From assembly GCA_016708105.1 (NCBI GenBank), contig JADJGJ010000002.1, positions 496,001-560,000 on the forward strand: a stretch of 64,000 nucleotides of DNA. Direction: 5' to 3'. Under the pieces are notes generated by a model. The model saw nothing but the letters and a program-made list of their open reading frames with translations. It searched no databases and was not told the DNA's origin. Origin of the DNA: Crocinitomicaceae bacterium (GTDB lineage: Bacteria > Bacteroidota > Bacteroidia > Flavobacteriales_D > Crocinitomicaceae). Each line of letters starts with the position of its first letter. Position 1 is the first letter of the stretch. This document shows positions 1-8,220 of the stretch, piece after piece. A program made the position numbers and the translations under genes.

Positions 1-510
1 ACCAATGATGATATCGCGTCCGTCTTCAAACTGAATATAGCCATAGCCTGTATCAGGTCGGGTAGGTTTTAGACCAAGAGTTACCAGGCATTGTTCTGTT
101 TCTGATTTTTGCAATGCAGTTTCAATCACTGAGACAAAAGCATCTTCTTTTAAAATAAGATGATCTGATGGTGCGATAACGAGATTAGCATCTTTGTTTA
201 GCGAAAAGATTTTGTGTGCAGCATATGCAATAGCCGGCGCGGTATTTTTTCGCATGGGCTCAGTGAGAATATGTTCGGATGACAAACCCGTTTGTTCTTT
301 TACCAGGGATGCATATTTTTGATTTGTTACAACGTAAATCTGATCAGAGGGAATGAGTTTTTGCAAACGTTCAACTGTCATTTGAATGAGTGTTTTACCG
401 GTGCCAAGTACATCTAGGAATTGTTTTGGACGGTTTTCCCTACTCATAGGCCAGAACCGGCTGCCAACACCGCCTGCCATGATTATTGCGTAATGATTAT
501 TCTTCTTCAT
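1..510 (-). CDS. manC: Mannose-1-phosphate guanylyltransferase (3' end outside window)
   Basis: The reading frame begins at an ATG at 510 and stays open to the window edge, giving the first 170 residues. It starts MKKNNHYAIIMAGGVGSRFW, with the nucleotidyltransferase pyrophosphorylase loop (GGVGSRFWP, then RENRPKQF) and later the signatures LIQMTVERL, PMRKNTAPAIAYAA and APSDHLI. These are characteristic of GDP-mannose pyrophosphorylases, which make GDP-mannose from mannose-1-phosphate and GTP for surface polysaccharides. The C-terminal part is not visible, so a fused isomerase domain cannot be judged. The start overlaps the end of the upstream sprT-like gene by 14 nt, which suggests translational coupling. 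Confidence 0.9.
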   Translation of the reverse strand, partial: MKKNNHYAIIMAGGVGSRFWPMSRENRPKQFLDVLGTGKTLIQMTVERLQKLIPSDQIYVVTNQKYASLVKEQTGLSSEHILTEPMRKNTAPAIAYAAHKIFSLNKDANLVIAPSDHLILKEDAFVSVIETALQKSETEQCLVTLGLKPTRPDTGYGYIQFEDGRDIIIG

Positions 511-1093
511 CTCTTATTAATTCAACTTCAGCTACGCCGTGTACGCGATATTTTTCATTGGTTTCAAGCAAAATGCACTCATACCGCTTGCGCAGCTTTT
601 TTCCTTTAACGAAAATTCTGTCGTTAAGTTTGAATTTTTGCCCAAATTCAATGTGTTCAACAAAAACGGCTGGTCGTTTGTCATAGCGTCTGAGTACTCT
701 GTACAAGGCATCATCACTGCAACTGGAAGCTTTTATATTGCCCAAATAATTGTTCACGGCTAGGGTAATATCAAAGGGTAAAATTTCAGCATCTAACACG
801 GGTTTGAAAAGTATTCTGAATTCATTTTTCCATTCTCCACCGTGTGACTGAACGGTATTTCTGTATTTTTCCCAGCAGGTAAGATGCGCCATTTCATGAA
901 TGGTAGTAATTAAAAACGCGTACTTGTTGAGATTCCCGTTTACCGTTATTTGATGTGTTTTACCCATAAACGGATGCCGATAATCTCCGTACTTTGACTT
1001 GCGCTCTTGCGTGATGGTGAAATGAACTTGTTTTTCAACCAGAAAACGTGAAATATAAGCCTCTGTTCCAACCGGAACAAAACGCTGAAGCAC
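497..1093 (-). CDS. SprT-like zinc metalloprotease-fold protein
   Basis: 198 residues from a GTG at 1093. It carries the zinc motif HEMAH (residues 66-70) and a third likely ligand, His84, in SHGGEWK, the arrangement of SprT/Spartan-like proteins. These are putative metallopeptidases; the physiological substrate in Bacteroidota is not known. The frame stays open upstream to a stop at 1139-1141, and the extra codons read EPIEKIQQFTQ, which looks like the usual helical N-terminus of the family. That stretch contains no ATG, GTG or TTG, so the true start is either this GTG or a rarer codon such as ATT/ATA. The gene overlaps manC downstream. Confidence 0.8.
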   Translation of the reverse strand: MLQRFVPVGTEAYISRFLVEKQVHFTITQERKSKYGDYRHPFMGKTHQITVNGNLNKYAFLITTIHEMAHLTCWEKYRNTVQSHGGEWKNEFRILFKPVLDAEILPFDITLAVNNYLGNIKASSCSDDALYRVLRRYDKRPAVFVEHIEFGQKFKLNDRIFVKGKKLRKRYECILLETNEKYRVHGVAEVELIRDEEE

Positions 1094-1207
1094 CTGCGTG
1101 AATTGCTGTATTTTTTCAATGGGTTCTATGATACCAAATTACATCGTTTTGTGAAGGAATTTAATTTTTCCCAAAAGAAAAAATCAACAAGGTGACGAGA
1201 AATAAAA

Positions 1208-1215
1208 TAATTTTG
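1208..1215 (+). promoter_or_regulatory. Candidate -7 box TAATTTTG
   Basis: TAATTTTG matches the Bacteroidota sigma-A -7 consensus TAnnTTTG. It ends only 4 nt before the GTG at 1220, so the transcript would have almost no leader. No good -33 TTTG is seen at the usual distance. Confidence 0.35.
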
Positions 1216-1219
1216 ACTT

Positions 1220-1984
1220 GTGAATTCAAAAAAATCTTGGATAGAGAATCTTGTAGTAGCACTTCAGAAATCAGGCTGCAAGGTAGAACTGAAGCAGGAT
1301 CACTGGCAGGTTGGTAAGCTTAGGGTTGTTCTTATTTCATCAGGGCATAAACATGAGGTGATGAAATCTGAAACAATTTATTTACATGAAGATATAGTGC
1401 GCAACAGAATGTCACAAGTTGTAAACCGACTCATCTCTCAAGCTGGCATGAACCAACGAAAAATTCACGGCAGGTCAACTAAGGTGTTTAAAATTGATTT
1501 GAAATCTGCAAAAGAATTTATTGATGACAATCATGTGATGGGTTTTGGCGGAGGTAAATATTTTTATGGTTTGTATTTGAAAACTGAACTGGTTGCTGTT
1601 GCGGCTTTTTCTAAAATCAGATGGATGAAGTATGAAAATCCTCCCTATTGGTCAACTGAACTTGAGCGGTATTGTTGTCTACCACAAACTTCAGTTAATG
1701 GTGGATTAAGTAAATTGATTTCATTTTTTGAGCTTCACCATAAATCAGATGATCTCATCACAACCAGTGATCTTGAATGGTCTGACGGAAAGGCATATCA
1801 GAAAATTGGGTTTGAAGCAATAGATAAAACTAGCGCTTTATTATTTGCTGTAAATAAAAAATCTTTTCAGCGCAGATTGATCAAGTTGGAGACTGAATTA
1901 TTGGAAAATGAATATGCGGTGAGCAACCTTGGCAATATCAAATGGCGAAAAAACAACGACTATTCTTCGCCTAAAACGTCTTGA
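1220..1984 (+). CDS. Protein with GNAT-like/Mom-like region, function unknown
   Basis: 254 residues from a GTG start; no in-frame ATG lies near. The central part (about residues 90-215) has FIDDNHVMGFGGG, YGLYLKTELVAVAAFSK, ELERYCCL, GGLSKLISFF and a final YQKIGFEAID. This run resembles acetyltransferase-fold proteins of the phage Mom-like kind, in which a small-molecule transfer domain ends with a Y..LGF motif. The resemblance is from memory of such motifs and is distant. The first 75 residues look like a separate small domain. The 3' end overlaps the convergent recX gene by 25 nt. No mobile-element or restriction genes are adjacent. Substrate and role are unknown. Confidence 0.6.
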   Translation: MNSKKSWIENLVVALQKSGCKVELKQDHWQVGKLRVVLISSGHKHEVMKSETIYLHEDIVRNRMSQVVNRLISQAGMNQRKIHGRSTKVFKIDLKSAKEFIDDNHVMGFGGGKYFYGLYLKTELVAVAAFSKIRWMKYENPPYWSTELERYCCLPQTSVNGGLSKLISFFELHHKSDDLITTSDLEWSDGKAYQKIGFEAIDKTSALLFAVNKKSFQRRLIKLETELLENEYAVSNLGNIKWRKNNDYSSPKTS

Positions 1985-2427
1985 ATCAAATCATGCTCAT
2001 ACCCTTTAGAGGCAAGGTATCGCATAAGTTTTATTTTTTTATCTGTTTGGCTTTTGGCCTTCACCAATCGTTCTTTACTTTTCTTTAATTCAGACAGTGT
2101 GAACACGTAATCATCTGCATCAATTTCTTTCAACGCTTTTTGAATTGAATAATCTGAGATTTTTTTTCGTTTTAACTCAGCACGTATTTTTATTTTCCCC
2201 CATTTTTTTATTCTGAATTTACCACTTACAAAAGCTGATGCAAAGCGTTCTTCATTTAAAAAATTATGCGTGATAAGATGTGAAATCAATGCTTCAATTT
2301 CATCAGGTTTCAAGCCCCAAGAGTTTAGTTTTATACGTATTTCTTCGGGTGCCCGTTCCTGATAGGCACAATAGGATTCAATTTTTGTTTTGGCTGTGAG
2401 AAAAGAATATGACGCTGCTTGCGGCAT
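1960..2427 (-). CDS. recX: RecX family regulatory protein
   Basis: 155 residues, the normal RecX size, composed of three-helix repeats. Typical RecX features are visible: an N-terminal CAYQERAPEEIRIKL block, LITHNFLNEERFASAFVSGKF in the middle, then WGKIKIRAELKRKKIS and a C-terminal RYLASKGYEHDLIQDVL. RecX binds RecA filaments and limits their recombinase and coprotease activity. No recA is in the window; the gene sits 2 nt downstream of rng on the same strand, so it is probably the last gene of an rng-recX unit. Its end overlaps the convergent gene at 1220-1984. Confidence 0.88.
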   Translation of the reverse strand: MPQAASYSFLTAKTKIESYCAYQERAPEEIRIKLNSWGLKPDEIEALISHLITHNFLNEERFASAFVSGKFRIKKWGKIKIRAELKRKKISDYSIQKALKEIDADDYVFTLSELKKSKERLVKAKSQTDKKIKLMRYLASKGYEHDLIQDVLGEE

Positions 2428-2429
2428 TG

Positions 2430-3986
2430 TCAGAATTCAATAGGTTGGTTGTTCCCGTTTTTAAAATGATATTCCATAAACTGATGTTCACTAACGGCAT
2501 GAACCGGAATCCATTTTTTAAATTTGAAATACCATTTCCATTGTTTTGATTTTGGAAATCCACCTTTGGTAAAGTATGCTGCCAAGTAAGGATGAACATT
2601 AAGAGATAGTTTTTTCTCTTTTCTGTCCAAGATGAGATAGTTCAATTGATTTTCAATTTCATCTGTGAACATGATAGAAGCCTGAATTTTTCCGCTGCCT
2701 CCGCAACTAGGACAAACTTCTGAAGTTTCAATATCTGTTACCGGTCTTACACGCTGTCTGGTAATTTCAACAACGCCAAATTTACTTGGTGGAATAATAC
2801 TGTGTTTTGCGCGGTCAGGCTTCATAAACTCTTTCAGTTTTTCATGAAGTAGTTTATTATTTTCCTTGCTGTGCATATCAATGAAATCAACACAGATGAT
2901 GCCTCCCATATCACGTAAACGCAAAACGCGTGCAAGTTCTTCGGCGGCTTCAAGGTTAACGGCAATAGCATTTTTTTCTTGCGTGTCACCTGCTGAACTG
3001 CGGTTTCCGCTATTCACGTCAATTACGTGCATCGCTTCGGTGTGTTCAATAATGAGGTAACCGCCACTTCCTAGTGGAACTTTTTTACCGAATAGAATTT
3101 TTATTTGCTTGTTAATTCCGAAGTGCTCAAAAATATCATGCTTACCCTCATACAATTTGAGAATATTTACTTTATCAGGTGAAATAGATGAGATATATTC
3201 CTTGATCTCTTCTAGCAGTGAAGGGTCATTGATGGTGATTTTTGAGAAATTCTCATTGAGCAAATCACGCAGCAGAGACGAGGCCCTGTTCAACTCACCC
3301 AAAACACGCGCCGGAGATTTAGCTGTTCTCAGGTTGGTGTGCATGGTTTTCCAGCGTGCTAACAGATCGCGCAAATCAGTATCTATTTCAACTATTTTGC
3401 GATTTTCAGCTACGGTGCGAATAATTACACCAAAATTTTTGGGGAGAATACTTTTGACAATATCGCGCAGGCGATCTCTCTCAGCACTTTCTTTAATTTT
3501 TTGAGAGATTGAAATTTTGTTTGAAAAAGGCACCAGCACAACATAACGTCCGGCCAGTGTAATTTCAGAACTCAATCGTGGTCCTTTAGCTGAGATAGGC
3601 TCTTTGGCAACTTGGACTAAAATTTCACGGGTAGAGCTTAGAACATCGGTAATTTTACCGTCTTTATCAATATCACCTTCGGGTTTGAAGTAGAGCAGGT
3701 CAGCTACATTCTGTTTTTCATGAAGCGTATCCTGCGTGAATTTGTCCATAGATTTGAACTGCGGACCCAGGTCAAGATAATGCAAAAAAGCATCCTTCTC
3801 ATAACCTACATTGACAAATGCTGCGTTAAGATTAGGAACAACTTTTCGTACTTTTCCCAAATAAATATCACCTACTGTAAAATCTGTATTCCCCTTCTCC
3901 TCATGAAGTTCAATTAACTTGCCTTCACGCATCAGAGCAATCCAAATTCCACCCGGTTTTGAATTAACTACTAATTCGAAATTCAC
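2430..3986 (-). CDS. rng: Ribonuclease G / RNase E family
   Basis: 518 residues, the length of RNase G. An S1 RNA-binding domain occupies roughly residues 38-120 (VGDIYLGKVRKVVPNLNAAF). The catalytic metal-site aspartates fit VIDVNSG and VDFIDM, and the Zn-link cysteines are in CPSCGGSG. The enzyme cuts single-stranded A/U-rich RNA and matures rRNA ends. It lacks the long C-terminal degradosome scaffold of enterobacterial RNase E. It lies between the small basic protein/HU genes upstream and recX 2 nt downstream. The 128 nt upstream of its ATG hold only a weak CTAAG/CTTAG dyad. Confidence 0.93.
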   Translation of the reverse strand: MNFELVVNSKPGGIWIALMREGKLIELHEEKGNTDFTVGDIYLGKVRKVVPNLNAAFVNVGYEKDAFLHYLDLGPQFKSMDKFTQDTLHEKQNVADLLYFKPEGDIDKDGKITDVLSSTREILVQVAKEPISAKGPRLSSEITLAGRYVVLVPFSNKISISQKIKESAERDRLRDIVKSILPKNFGVIIRTVAENRKIVEIDTDLRDLLARWKTMHTNLRTAKSPARVLGELNRASSLLRDLLNENFSKITINDPSLLEEIKEYISSISPDKVNILKLYEGKHDIFEHFGINKQIKILFGKKVPLGSGGYLIIEHTEAMHVIDVNSGNRSSAGDTQEKNAIAVNLEAAEELARVLRLRDMGGIICVDFIDMHSKENNKLLHEKLKEFMKPDRAKHSIIPPSKFGVVEITRQRVRPVTDIETSEVCPSCGGSGKIQASIMFTDEIENQLNYLILDRKEKKLSLNVHPYLAAYFTKGGFPKSKQWKWYFKFKKWIPVHAVSEHQFMEYHFKNGNNQPIEF

Positions 3987-4114
3987 AAGAACAGATTTAA
4001 GATAAACTAAGAAAACTTAGCAACAGAAGCCGCTAAGTTTTAACGATTCATTTTTTGCCTACTCAAGGTAAGGCGTAACAGGCTTAAAACTTAATACCAG
4101 CTCAGATGCTGACA

Positions 4115-4207
4115 TTATTTTTTCTTTTTATGTCTGTTTTTTCTTAGTCTCTTTTTTCTCTTGTGAGTTGCCATTTTATGTCTTTTTCTTTTCTTTCCGC
4201 TTGGCAT
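4115..4207 (-). CDS. 30-residue basic ribosomal-type protein (AURKAIP1/COX24-like, mS38-related)
   Basis: A very short ORF, MPSGKKRKRHKMATHKRKKR followed by LRKNRHKKKK. Lys, Arg and His make up almost the whole chain. The RxHKxxTHKRKKR core is what is annotated in Bacteroidota as AURKAIP1/COX24-domain protein, related to mitochondrial ribosomal protein mS38 and bacterial small-subunit proteins of the bS22 kind; this assignment is from recalled family patterns. It probably binds rRNA in the small subunit. It lies on the same strand as HU and rng, separated from HU by a terminator hairpin, so it needs its own promoter. Size makes it easy to miss in automatic annotation. Confidence 0.8.
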   Translation of the reverse strand: MPSGKKRKRHKMATHKRKKRLRKNRHKKKK

Positions 4208-4252
4208 AGCTAAGTCTTTTAAGTATTAATAATTCAGTTAATATTATATAAA

Positions 4253-4277
4253 AAACTTCCTGATTTACAGGAAGTTT
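4253..4277 (-). terminator. Intrinsic terminator after HU gene
   Basis: Perfect 10-bp stem AAACTTCCTG / CAGGAAGTTT around the 5-nt loop ATTTA, with a run of T on the minus strand at 4251-4255. It sits between the HU stop and the small ribosomal-type gene. Confidence 0.8.
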
Positions 4278-4343
4278 TATCACATACTCCATTAATTTTG
4301 GAGGTCAAAGATAGGAAAACAATTCGTTTTTACAATAGTCTGG

Positions 4344-4634
4344 TTATTTTACCACTACATTGTCCTTTACTTCTTCAACAAAGGTTTTTGCCGGTTTAAA
4401 GGCAGGAATGTTGTGAGCAGGGATAATAATAGATTCATTGCGTGAAATATTTCTTCCTGTTTTTTCAGCACGTTCTTTAATAATGAACGAACCAAAACCT
4501 CTTAAATAAACGTTGTCACCGTTGATCAACGATTTTTTAACTGAGTTCATAAATGCTTCTACAGTAGCTTGTACAGCAACTTTTTCAATGCCTGTTTGTT
4601 CTGAGATTTCAGCAACGATATCTGCTTTTGTCAT
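4344..4634 (-). CDS. hup: HU family DNA-binding protein
   Basis: 96 residues, the size of one HU/IHF subunit. It begins MTKADIVAEISEQTGIEK and has the family core GDNVYLRGFGSF, the flexible arm with RAEKTGRNIS, and INIPAHNIPAFKPA-like sequence (here IIIPAHNIPAFKPAK) before the C-terminal helix. HU is a histone-like dimer that bends DNA non-specifically. A six-residue extension (DNVVVK) follows the usual end. It is transcribed divergently from mutY and has a good own promoter at 4669-4701 and terminator at 4253-4277, so it is probably monocistronic. Confidence 0.93.
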   Translation of the reverse strand: MTKADIVAEISEQTGIEKVAVQATVEAFMNSVKKSLINGDNVYLRGFGSFIIKERAEKTGRNISRNESIIIPAHNIPAFKPAKTFVEEVKDNVVVK

Positions 4635-4668
4635 AATATTGGTGATTTAAATCTGGTTAATTTGGGTG

Positions 4669-4701
4669 CAAAAATAACTGATATTCATTGAACTATTCCA
4701 A
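4669..4701 (-). promoter_or_regulatory. Promoter of HU gene
   Basis: On the minus strand TATTTTTG (4669-4676) matches the -7 box TAnnTTTG, with TTG (4699-4701) 22 nt upstream as -33 element. Transcription would start near 4662, about 28 nt before the HU ATG. Confidence 0.6.
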
Positions 4702-4737
4702 TAATTTAGACAGAACTTTACATTTTGTATATTAAGA

Positions 4738-5769
4738 ATGGATTTTACAACATCAATACAAAAATGGTTTAGACAAAACCACCGCAGCATGCCTTGGAGA
4801 GAGACCAATGATCCGTATTTGATTTGGTTATCTGAGGTGATATTGCAGCAAACACGGGTTGAGCAAGGTATGCCGTACTATCTGCGTTTTGCACATAAAT
4901 TTCCCAATGTTCAGGCACTTGCAAGGGCTAAAGAAGATGAAGTACTGAACTTGTGGCAAGGCCTGGGATATTATAGCAGGGCTCGCAACTTGCATGCGGC
5001 TGCAAAAGAAATTGTATCACGTTTTCACGGAACATTTCCAACTGGTTATGCAGACATAAGATCGCTCAAGGGAGTAGGTGATTACACCGCTGCGGCTATT
5101 GCATCATTTGCCTTCAATCTCCCTCACGCAGTGGTTGACGGAAATGTTTTCAGAGTCATCAGCAGATTATACAAAATTGATTTACCGCAAGACAGCGCCG
5201 CAGGAAAAAACTTAGTCAGTCAAATTGCTCATGAGCTGTTGAGCCCAAAAAGTCCGGGTTTACACAATCAGGCTATGATGGAGTTGGGATCATTGGTTTG
5301 TACGCCTTCAAAACCAAAATGTGAGTCTTGTCCGGTTGCTCATTTTTGTTTGGCATTTGAAGATAAATCACTGCTGAATTATCCGGTGAAAAAAAAGAAA
5401 ATAAAAATCAGAGAGCGCTATTTTAATTACCTAGTTATAACAGATGAAAAAAATGTCTTGATCAAAAAAAGATCTGCGGGTGATGTTTGGGAAGGTTTGT
5501 ATGATTTCAAATTAATAGAAACCCCTCAGGCATTGACTTCATTATCTGCAAAAGATTTACCATCTGATGTACTTAAGATCACGCATGACGGTAGCTTTAT
5601 GCACATTCTTTCACATCAGAAAATTTTGGCTGACTTCTGGCTGGTGAATGTGAAAAAAATTCAAGCGCAGAAAAATGAACGTAAAATTGCCCTCAACGAC
5701 CTTGAAGATTATCCCATGCCGCAATTGTTGATAAGATATCTGAAAAAGGCAAAGCTGGCTTCGGGTTGA
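4738..5769 (+). CDS. mutY: A/G-specific adenine glycosylase
   Basis: 343 residues. The catalytic Glu33 lies in LSEVILQQTR, the helix-hairpin-helix is LKGVGDYTAAAI (about 110-121), and catalytic Asp134 is in VVDGNVFRV. The iron-sulfur loop is Cys188-X6-Cys195-X2-Cys198-X5-Cys204. The C-terminal part is the Nudix-like domain that recognises 8-oxoguanine (about 225-340). MutY removes A mispaired with 8-oxoG. It is the first gene of the mutY-ssb-gldE-gldD cluster that is conserved in gliding Bacteroidota. TACATTTTG, one base longer than the -7 consensus, lies about 20 nt before the ATG. Confidence 0.95.
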   Translation: MDFTTSIQKWFRQNHRSMPWRETNDPYLIWLSEVILQQTRVEQGMPYYLRFAHKFPNVQALARAKEDEVLNLWQGLGYYSRARNLHAAAKEIVSRFHGTFPTGYADIRSLKGVGDYTAAAIASFAFNLPHAVVDGNVFRVISRLYKIDLPQDSAAGKNLVSQIAHELLSPKSPGLHNQAMMELGSLVCTPSKPKCESCPVAHFCLAFEDKSLLNYPVKKKKIKIRERYFNYLVITDEKNVLIKKRSAGDVWEGLYDFKLIETPQALTSLSAKDLPSDVLKITHDGSFMHILSHQKILADFWLVNVKKIQAQKNERKIALNDLEDYPMPQLLIRYLKKAKLASG

Positions 5770-5843
5770 AATCTTTATATTTGTTAGAGGCGGTTGAGTT
5801 TTGTTGTTTCTCCCTGCAATCAATAAATTCTAATAAATGCATT

Positions 5844-6287
5844 ATGGCCGGTACTGTAAACAAAGTTATTCTGGTAGGTAATCTCGGTAAAGATCCTGAG
5901 ATAAAATATCTGGAGAGTGGTGTACCTGTTGCAAAATTTTCTATTGCAACATCTGAAATTTACACAGATAAAAATTCGGGTGAAAAAAGAGAAATCACCG
6001 ATTGGCACAACGTGGTGATGTGGCGCGGCTTGGCAAAAATTGCAGAACAATATCTGAAAAAGGGCATGAAAGTTTATATTGAAGGAAAGTTAAAAACCCG
6101 ATCATGGTCGGATGAAAATCAGCAAATGAAATATGCCACTGAGGTTATTGCAGATGAAATGGTGATGTTAAGCAAAAATGAGGCAGCTGGTGATCAACAG
6201 GTGAAACCTTATCCGCCAACAACTGAAAATATTGAATTGCCGCCAATGAATCTTGGTGAAGATCCTGCTGATGATCTTCCATTCTGA
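5844..6287 (+). CDS. ssb: Single-stranded DNA-binding protein
   Basis: 147 residues starting MAGTVNKVILVGNLGKDPEI. The ATG at 5844 is chosen because this is the standard SSB N-terminus; 26 upstream in-frame codons have no family likeness. The OB-fold covers about residues 3-108 (DWHNVVMWRGLAKIAEQYLKKG), then a short linker and the acidic tip ending DDLPF that recruits repair and replication proteins. It follows mutY by 74 nt and overlaps or abuts the gldE frame, consistent with co-transcription. Confidence 0.95.
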   Translation: MAGTVNKVILVGNLGKDPEIKYLESGVPVAKFSIATSEIYTDKNSGEKREITDWHNVVMWRGLAKIAEQYLKKGMKVYIEGKLKTRSWSDENQQMKYATEVIADEMVMLSKNEAAGDQQVKPYPPTTENIELPPMNLGEDPADDLPF

Positions 6288-6300
6288 ACCATTAGTAATA

Positions 6301-7623
6301 ATGCCTGAGCCTGGTTTTCATATCATCTTACTTCAAAATACTCAGCCGGATTTCAGTGCAACGCCGGTAATAATTTCGCTTGTTTTTATTGCCATTGCAT
6401 TGATTGGTTCAGCACTGGTATCTGCCAGTGAAGTTTCATTTTTTTCTATCAATCCTGAGTTGAAAGATGAACTTGAAAAAAACAATAGCAAGTCAGCAAG
6501 GCTCGCAATTTCTCTTGCTGAAAAACCAAAAGAATTGCTGGCAACCATTGTCATAGCAAATAATTTTTTCAATGTTACTTTTATTCTCCTTGCTGCTTAT
6601 CTGAGTTCTATTTTATTCCCCGCTGATTTGAATGCTGACATTACACGTTTCATTTTAGATGTGGCAATTTTCACAGTGATCATTTTGATATTTGGTGAAG
6701 TTGTACCAAAATATTATGCAACACGTTATGGAAAAAAGGTGCTGCTCATGATGGCAATTCCGCTCTACTATTTCAGTCATCTGCCTCCGTTCAGCTGGGT
6801 AAAACTTGTGCTGGTGAAAGGTTCTAATCTTGTTGGTAAATTCAGTAAAGTTGATGAAAGTGATCTTACGGCAACTGAATTGTCACATGCTTTGGAGTTG
6901 ACCATGGAAGAAGGTGGCACCCTGCAAGATGAACAAATTTTAAAAGGGATTGTAAGTTTTGGAAAAAAAACGGTGAGACAAATAATGCGTCAGCCGGGTG
7001 AAATTGCTGCTGTCTCTGCACGCTATGATTTTGGTAATGTACTGGCTTGTATTCGTGAATGCGGTTTTTCAAGAATACCGGTTTATCAAAAATCAATTGA
7101 AAAAATCGACGGGGTAATTTTTGTAAAAGATTTGTTGCCACATATTGATAAAGGGGTTGATTTTAAATGGCAAAAATTAATCAGACCGGTATACTACATT
7201 CCTGAAACAAAAAAGATTGATGACCTCTTGCGCAGTTTCCAAAACCGAAAAGTACATCTAGCTATCGCACTCAATGCCCAACATAAAACTGCCGGTTTAG
7301 TGACGCTTGAAGATGTGCTTGAAGAAATTGTGGGTGATATCTCAGATGAATTTGATGAAGATGAAATTACCTATTCTCGTTTGGATGATGATACCTTTGT
7401 TTTTGAAGCAACAATGCCTCTGCAAGATTTTTTCAAAGTAGTGAAACGCTCAGATAACGAATTTGATCACATTAAAACCAAAGCACAAACTTTGGGTGAT
7501 TTTGTTATGTTTCATCATAATGAAACTAATCCAAGTGGTCAGGTTAGTATTCCTGGTCTTATTTTTACCATAGAATCATTTGAAGATAAAAAACCAAAAC
7601 GAATCAAAGCAAAAAGAATTTAA
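6301..7623 (+). CDS. gldE: Gliding motility-associated protein GldE (CNNM/CorC type)
   Basis: About 440 residues from the ATG at 6301; a frame extending back to a GTG at 6253 would overlap ssb and is less likely. The order is a CNNM-type transmembrane domain (residues about 20-190, with SASEVSFFSINPE and IFGEVVPKYYA), a CBS pair (about 200-340, ending TAGLVTLEDVLEEIVGDI) and a CorC/HlyC C-terminal domain. Outside gliding bacteria such proteins are linked to Mg2+/cation transport. In Flavobacterium GldE is associated with gldD and T9SS-dependent gliding, and the same gene order is present here. Confidence 0.9.
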   Translation: MPEPGFHIILLQNTQPDFSATPVIISLVFIAIALIGSALVSASEVSFFSINPELKDELEKNNSKSARLAISLAEKPKELLATIVIANNFFNVTFILLAAYLSSILFPADLNADITRFILDVAIFTVIILIFGEVVPKYYATRYGKKVLLMMAIPLYYFSHLPPFSWVKLVLVKGSNLVGKFSKVDESDLTATELSHALELTMEEGGTLQDEQILKGIVSFGKKTVRQIMRQPGEIAAVSARYDFGNVLACIRECGFSRIPVYQKSIEKIDGVIFVKDLLPHIDKGVDFKWQKLIRPVYYIPETKKIDDLLRSFQNRKVHLAIALNAQHKTAGLVTLEDVLEEIVGDISDEFDEDEITYSRLDDDTFVFEATMPLQDFFKVVKRSDNEFDHIKTKAQTLGDFVMFHHNETNPSGQVSIPGLIFTIESFEDKKPKRIKAKRI

Positions 7624-7635
7624 TAATACCTTAAT

Positions 7636-8220
7636 ATGAAATTCCAATACTACGCAATAGCTCTTTTTACCTTTGGATGTCTGGCTTGTGGAGCTGATAT
7701 GCCTGAGTATTATCCAAAACCTGATGGATATTTGAGGCTTGATTTTCCTGAAAGAACTTATACAAAATATGAACCAGCGTGCCCTTATGCGTTTGAAATT
7801 CCTGATTACTTTAATGTGATTGATAAAGATTCATTTTGTAATATGAAAGATATTTTGATGCCACGTTTTAATGCCCAATTGAATCTTACGTATATTCCGG
7901 TTGACACCAATTTATTATTGCTGATTGAAAAATCAAGACAACTTGTCTATGAACATAGTCAATTCGCTGATGGGATTGATGAGTCAGTGATTACTGATGC
8001 TTCAAAGGGAACCTATGGTGTCAGATATCAGATTACGGGTGATGCCGCTTCACCATATCAATTTTATCTCACAGATAGTACAGATCATTTTTTACGCGGC
8101 GCATTGTACTTTAATGTTAAACCAAATTATGACAGCGTGAAAGCATCGTTAGATTATATTCAAGAAGATCTGGATCACATGCTTGAAACTGTCATTTGGA
8201 AAAAAGACTCATTGAAATGA
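7636..8220 (+). CDS. gldD: Gliding motility lipoprotein GldD
   Basis: 194 residues with a lipoprotein signal ending GCLACG; the lipidated Cys is about residue 18. It continues with YYPKPDGYLRLDFPERTY, a sequence typical of GldD. GldD is a membrane-anchored lipoprotein needed for gliding and secretion in Flavobacterium; its biochemical role is unsettled. It follows gldE by 12 nt, and its stop overlaps the start of the downstream kinase gene as ATGA, so the two are probably translationally coupled. Confidence 0.92.
   Translation: MKFQYYAIALFTFGCLACGADMPEYYPKPDGYLRLDFPERTYTKYEPACPYAFEIPDYFNVIDKDSFCNMKDILMPRFNAQLNLTYIPVDTNLLLLIEKSRQLVYEHSQFADGIDESVITDASKGTYGVRYQITGDAASPYQFYLTDSTDHFLRGALYFNVKPNYDSVKASLDYIQEDLDHMLETVIWKKDSLK

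Noticed and set aside
486..763. Short plus-strand frames inside manC and the sprT-like gene
   Set aside because: Antisense shadows of the two well-supported minus-strand genes.
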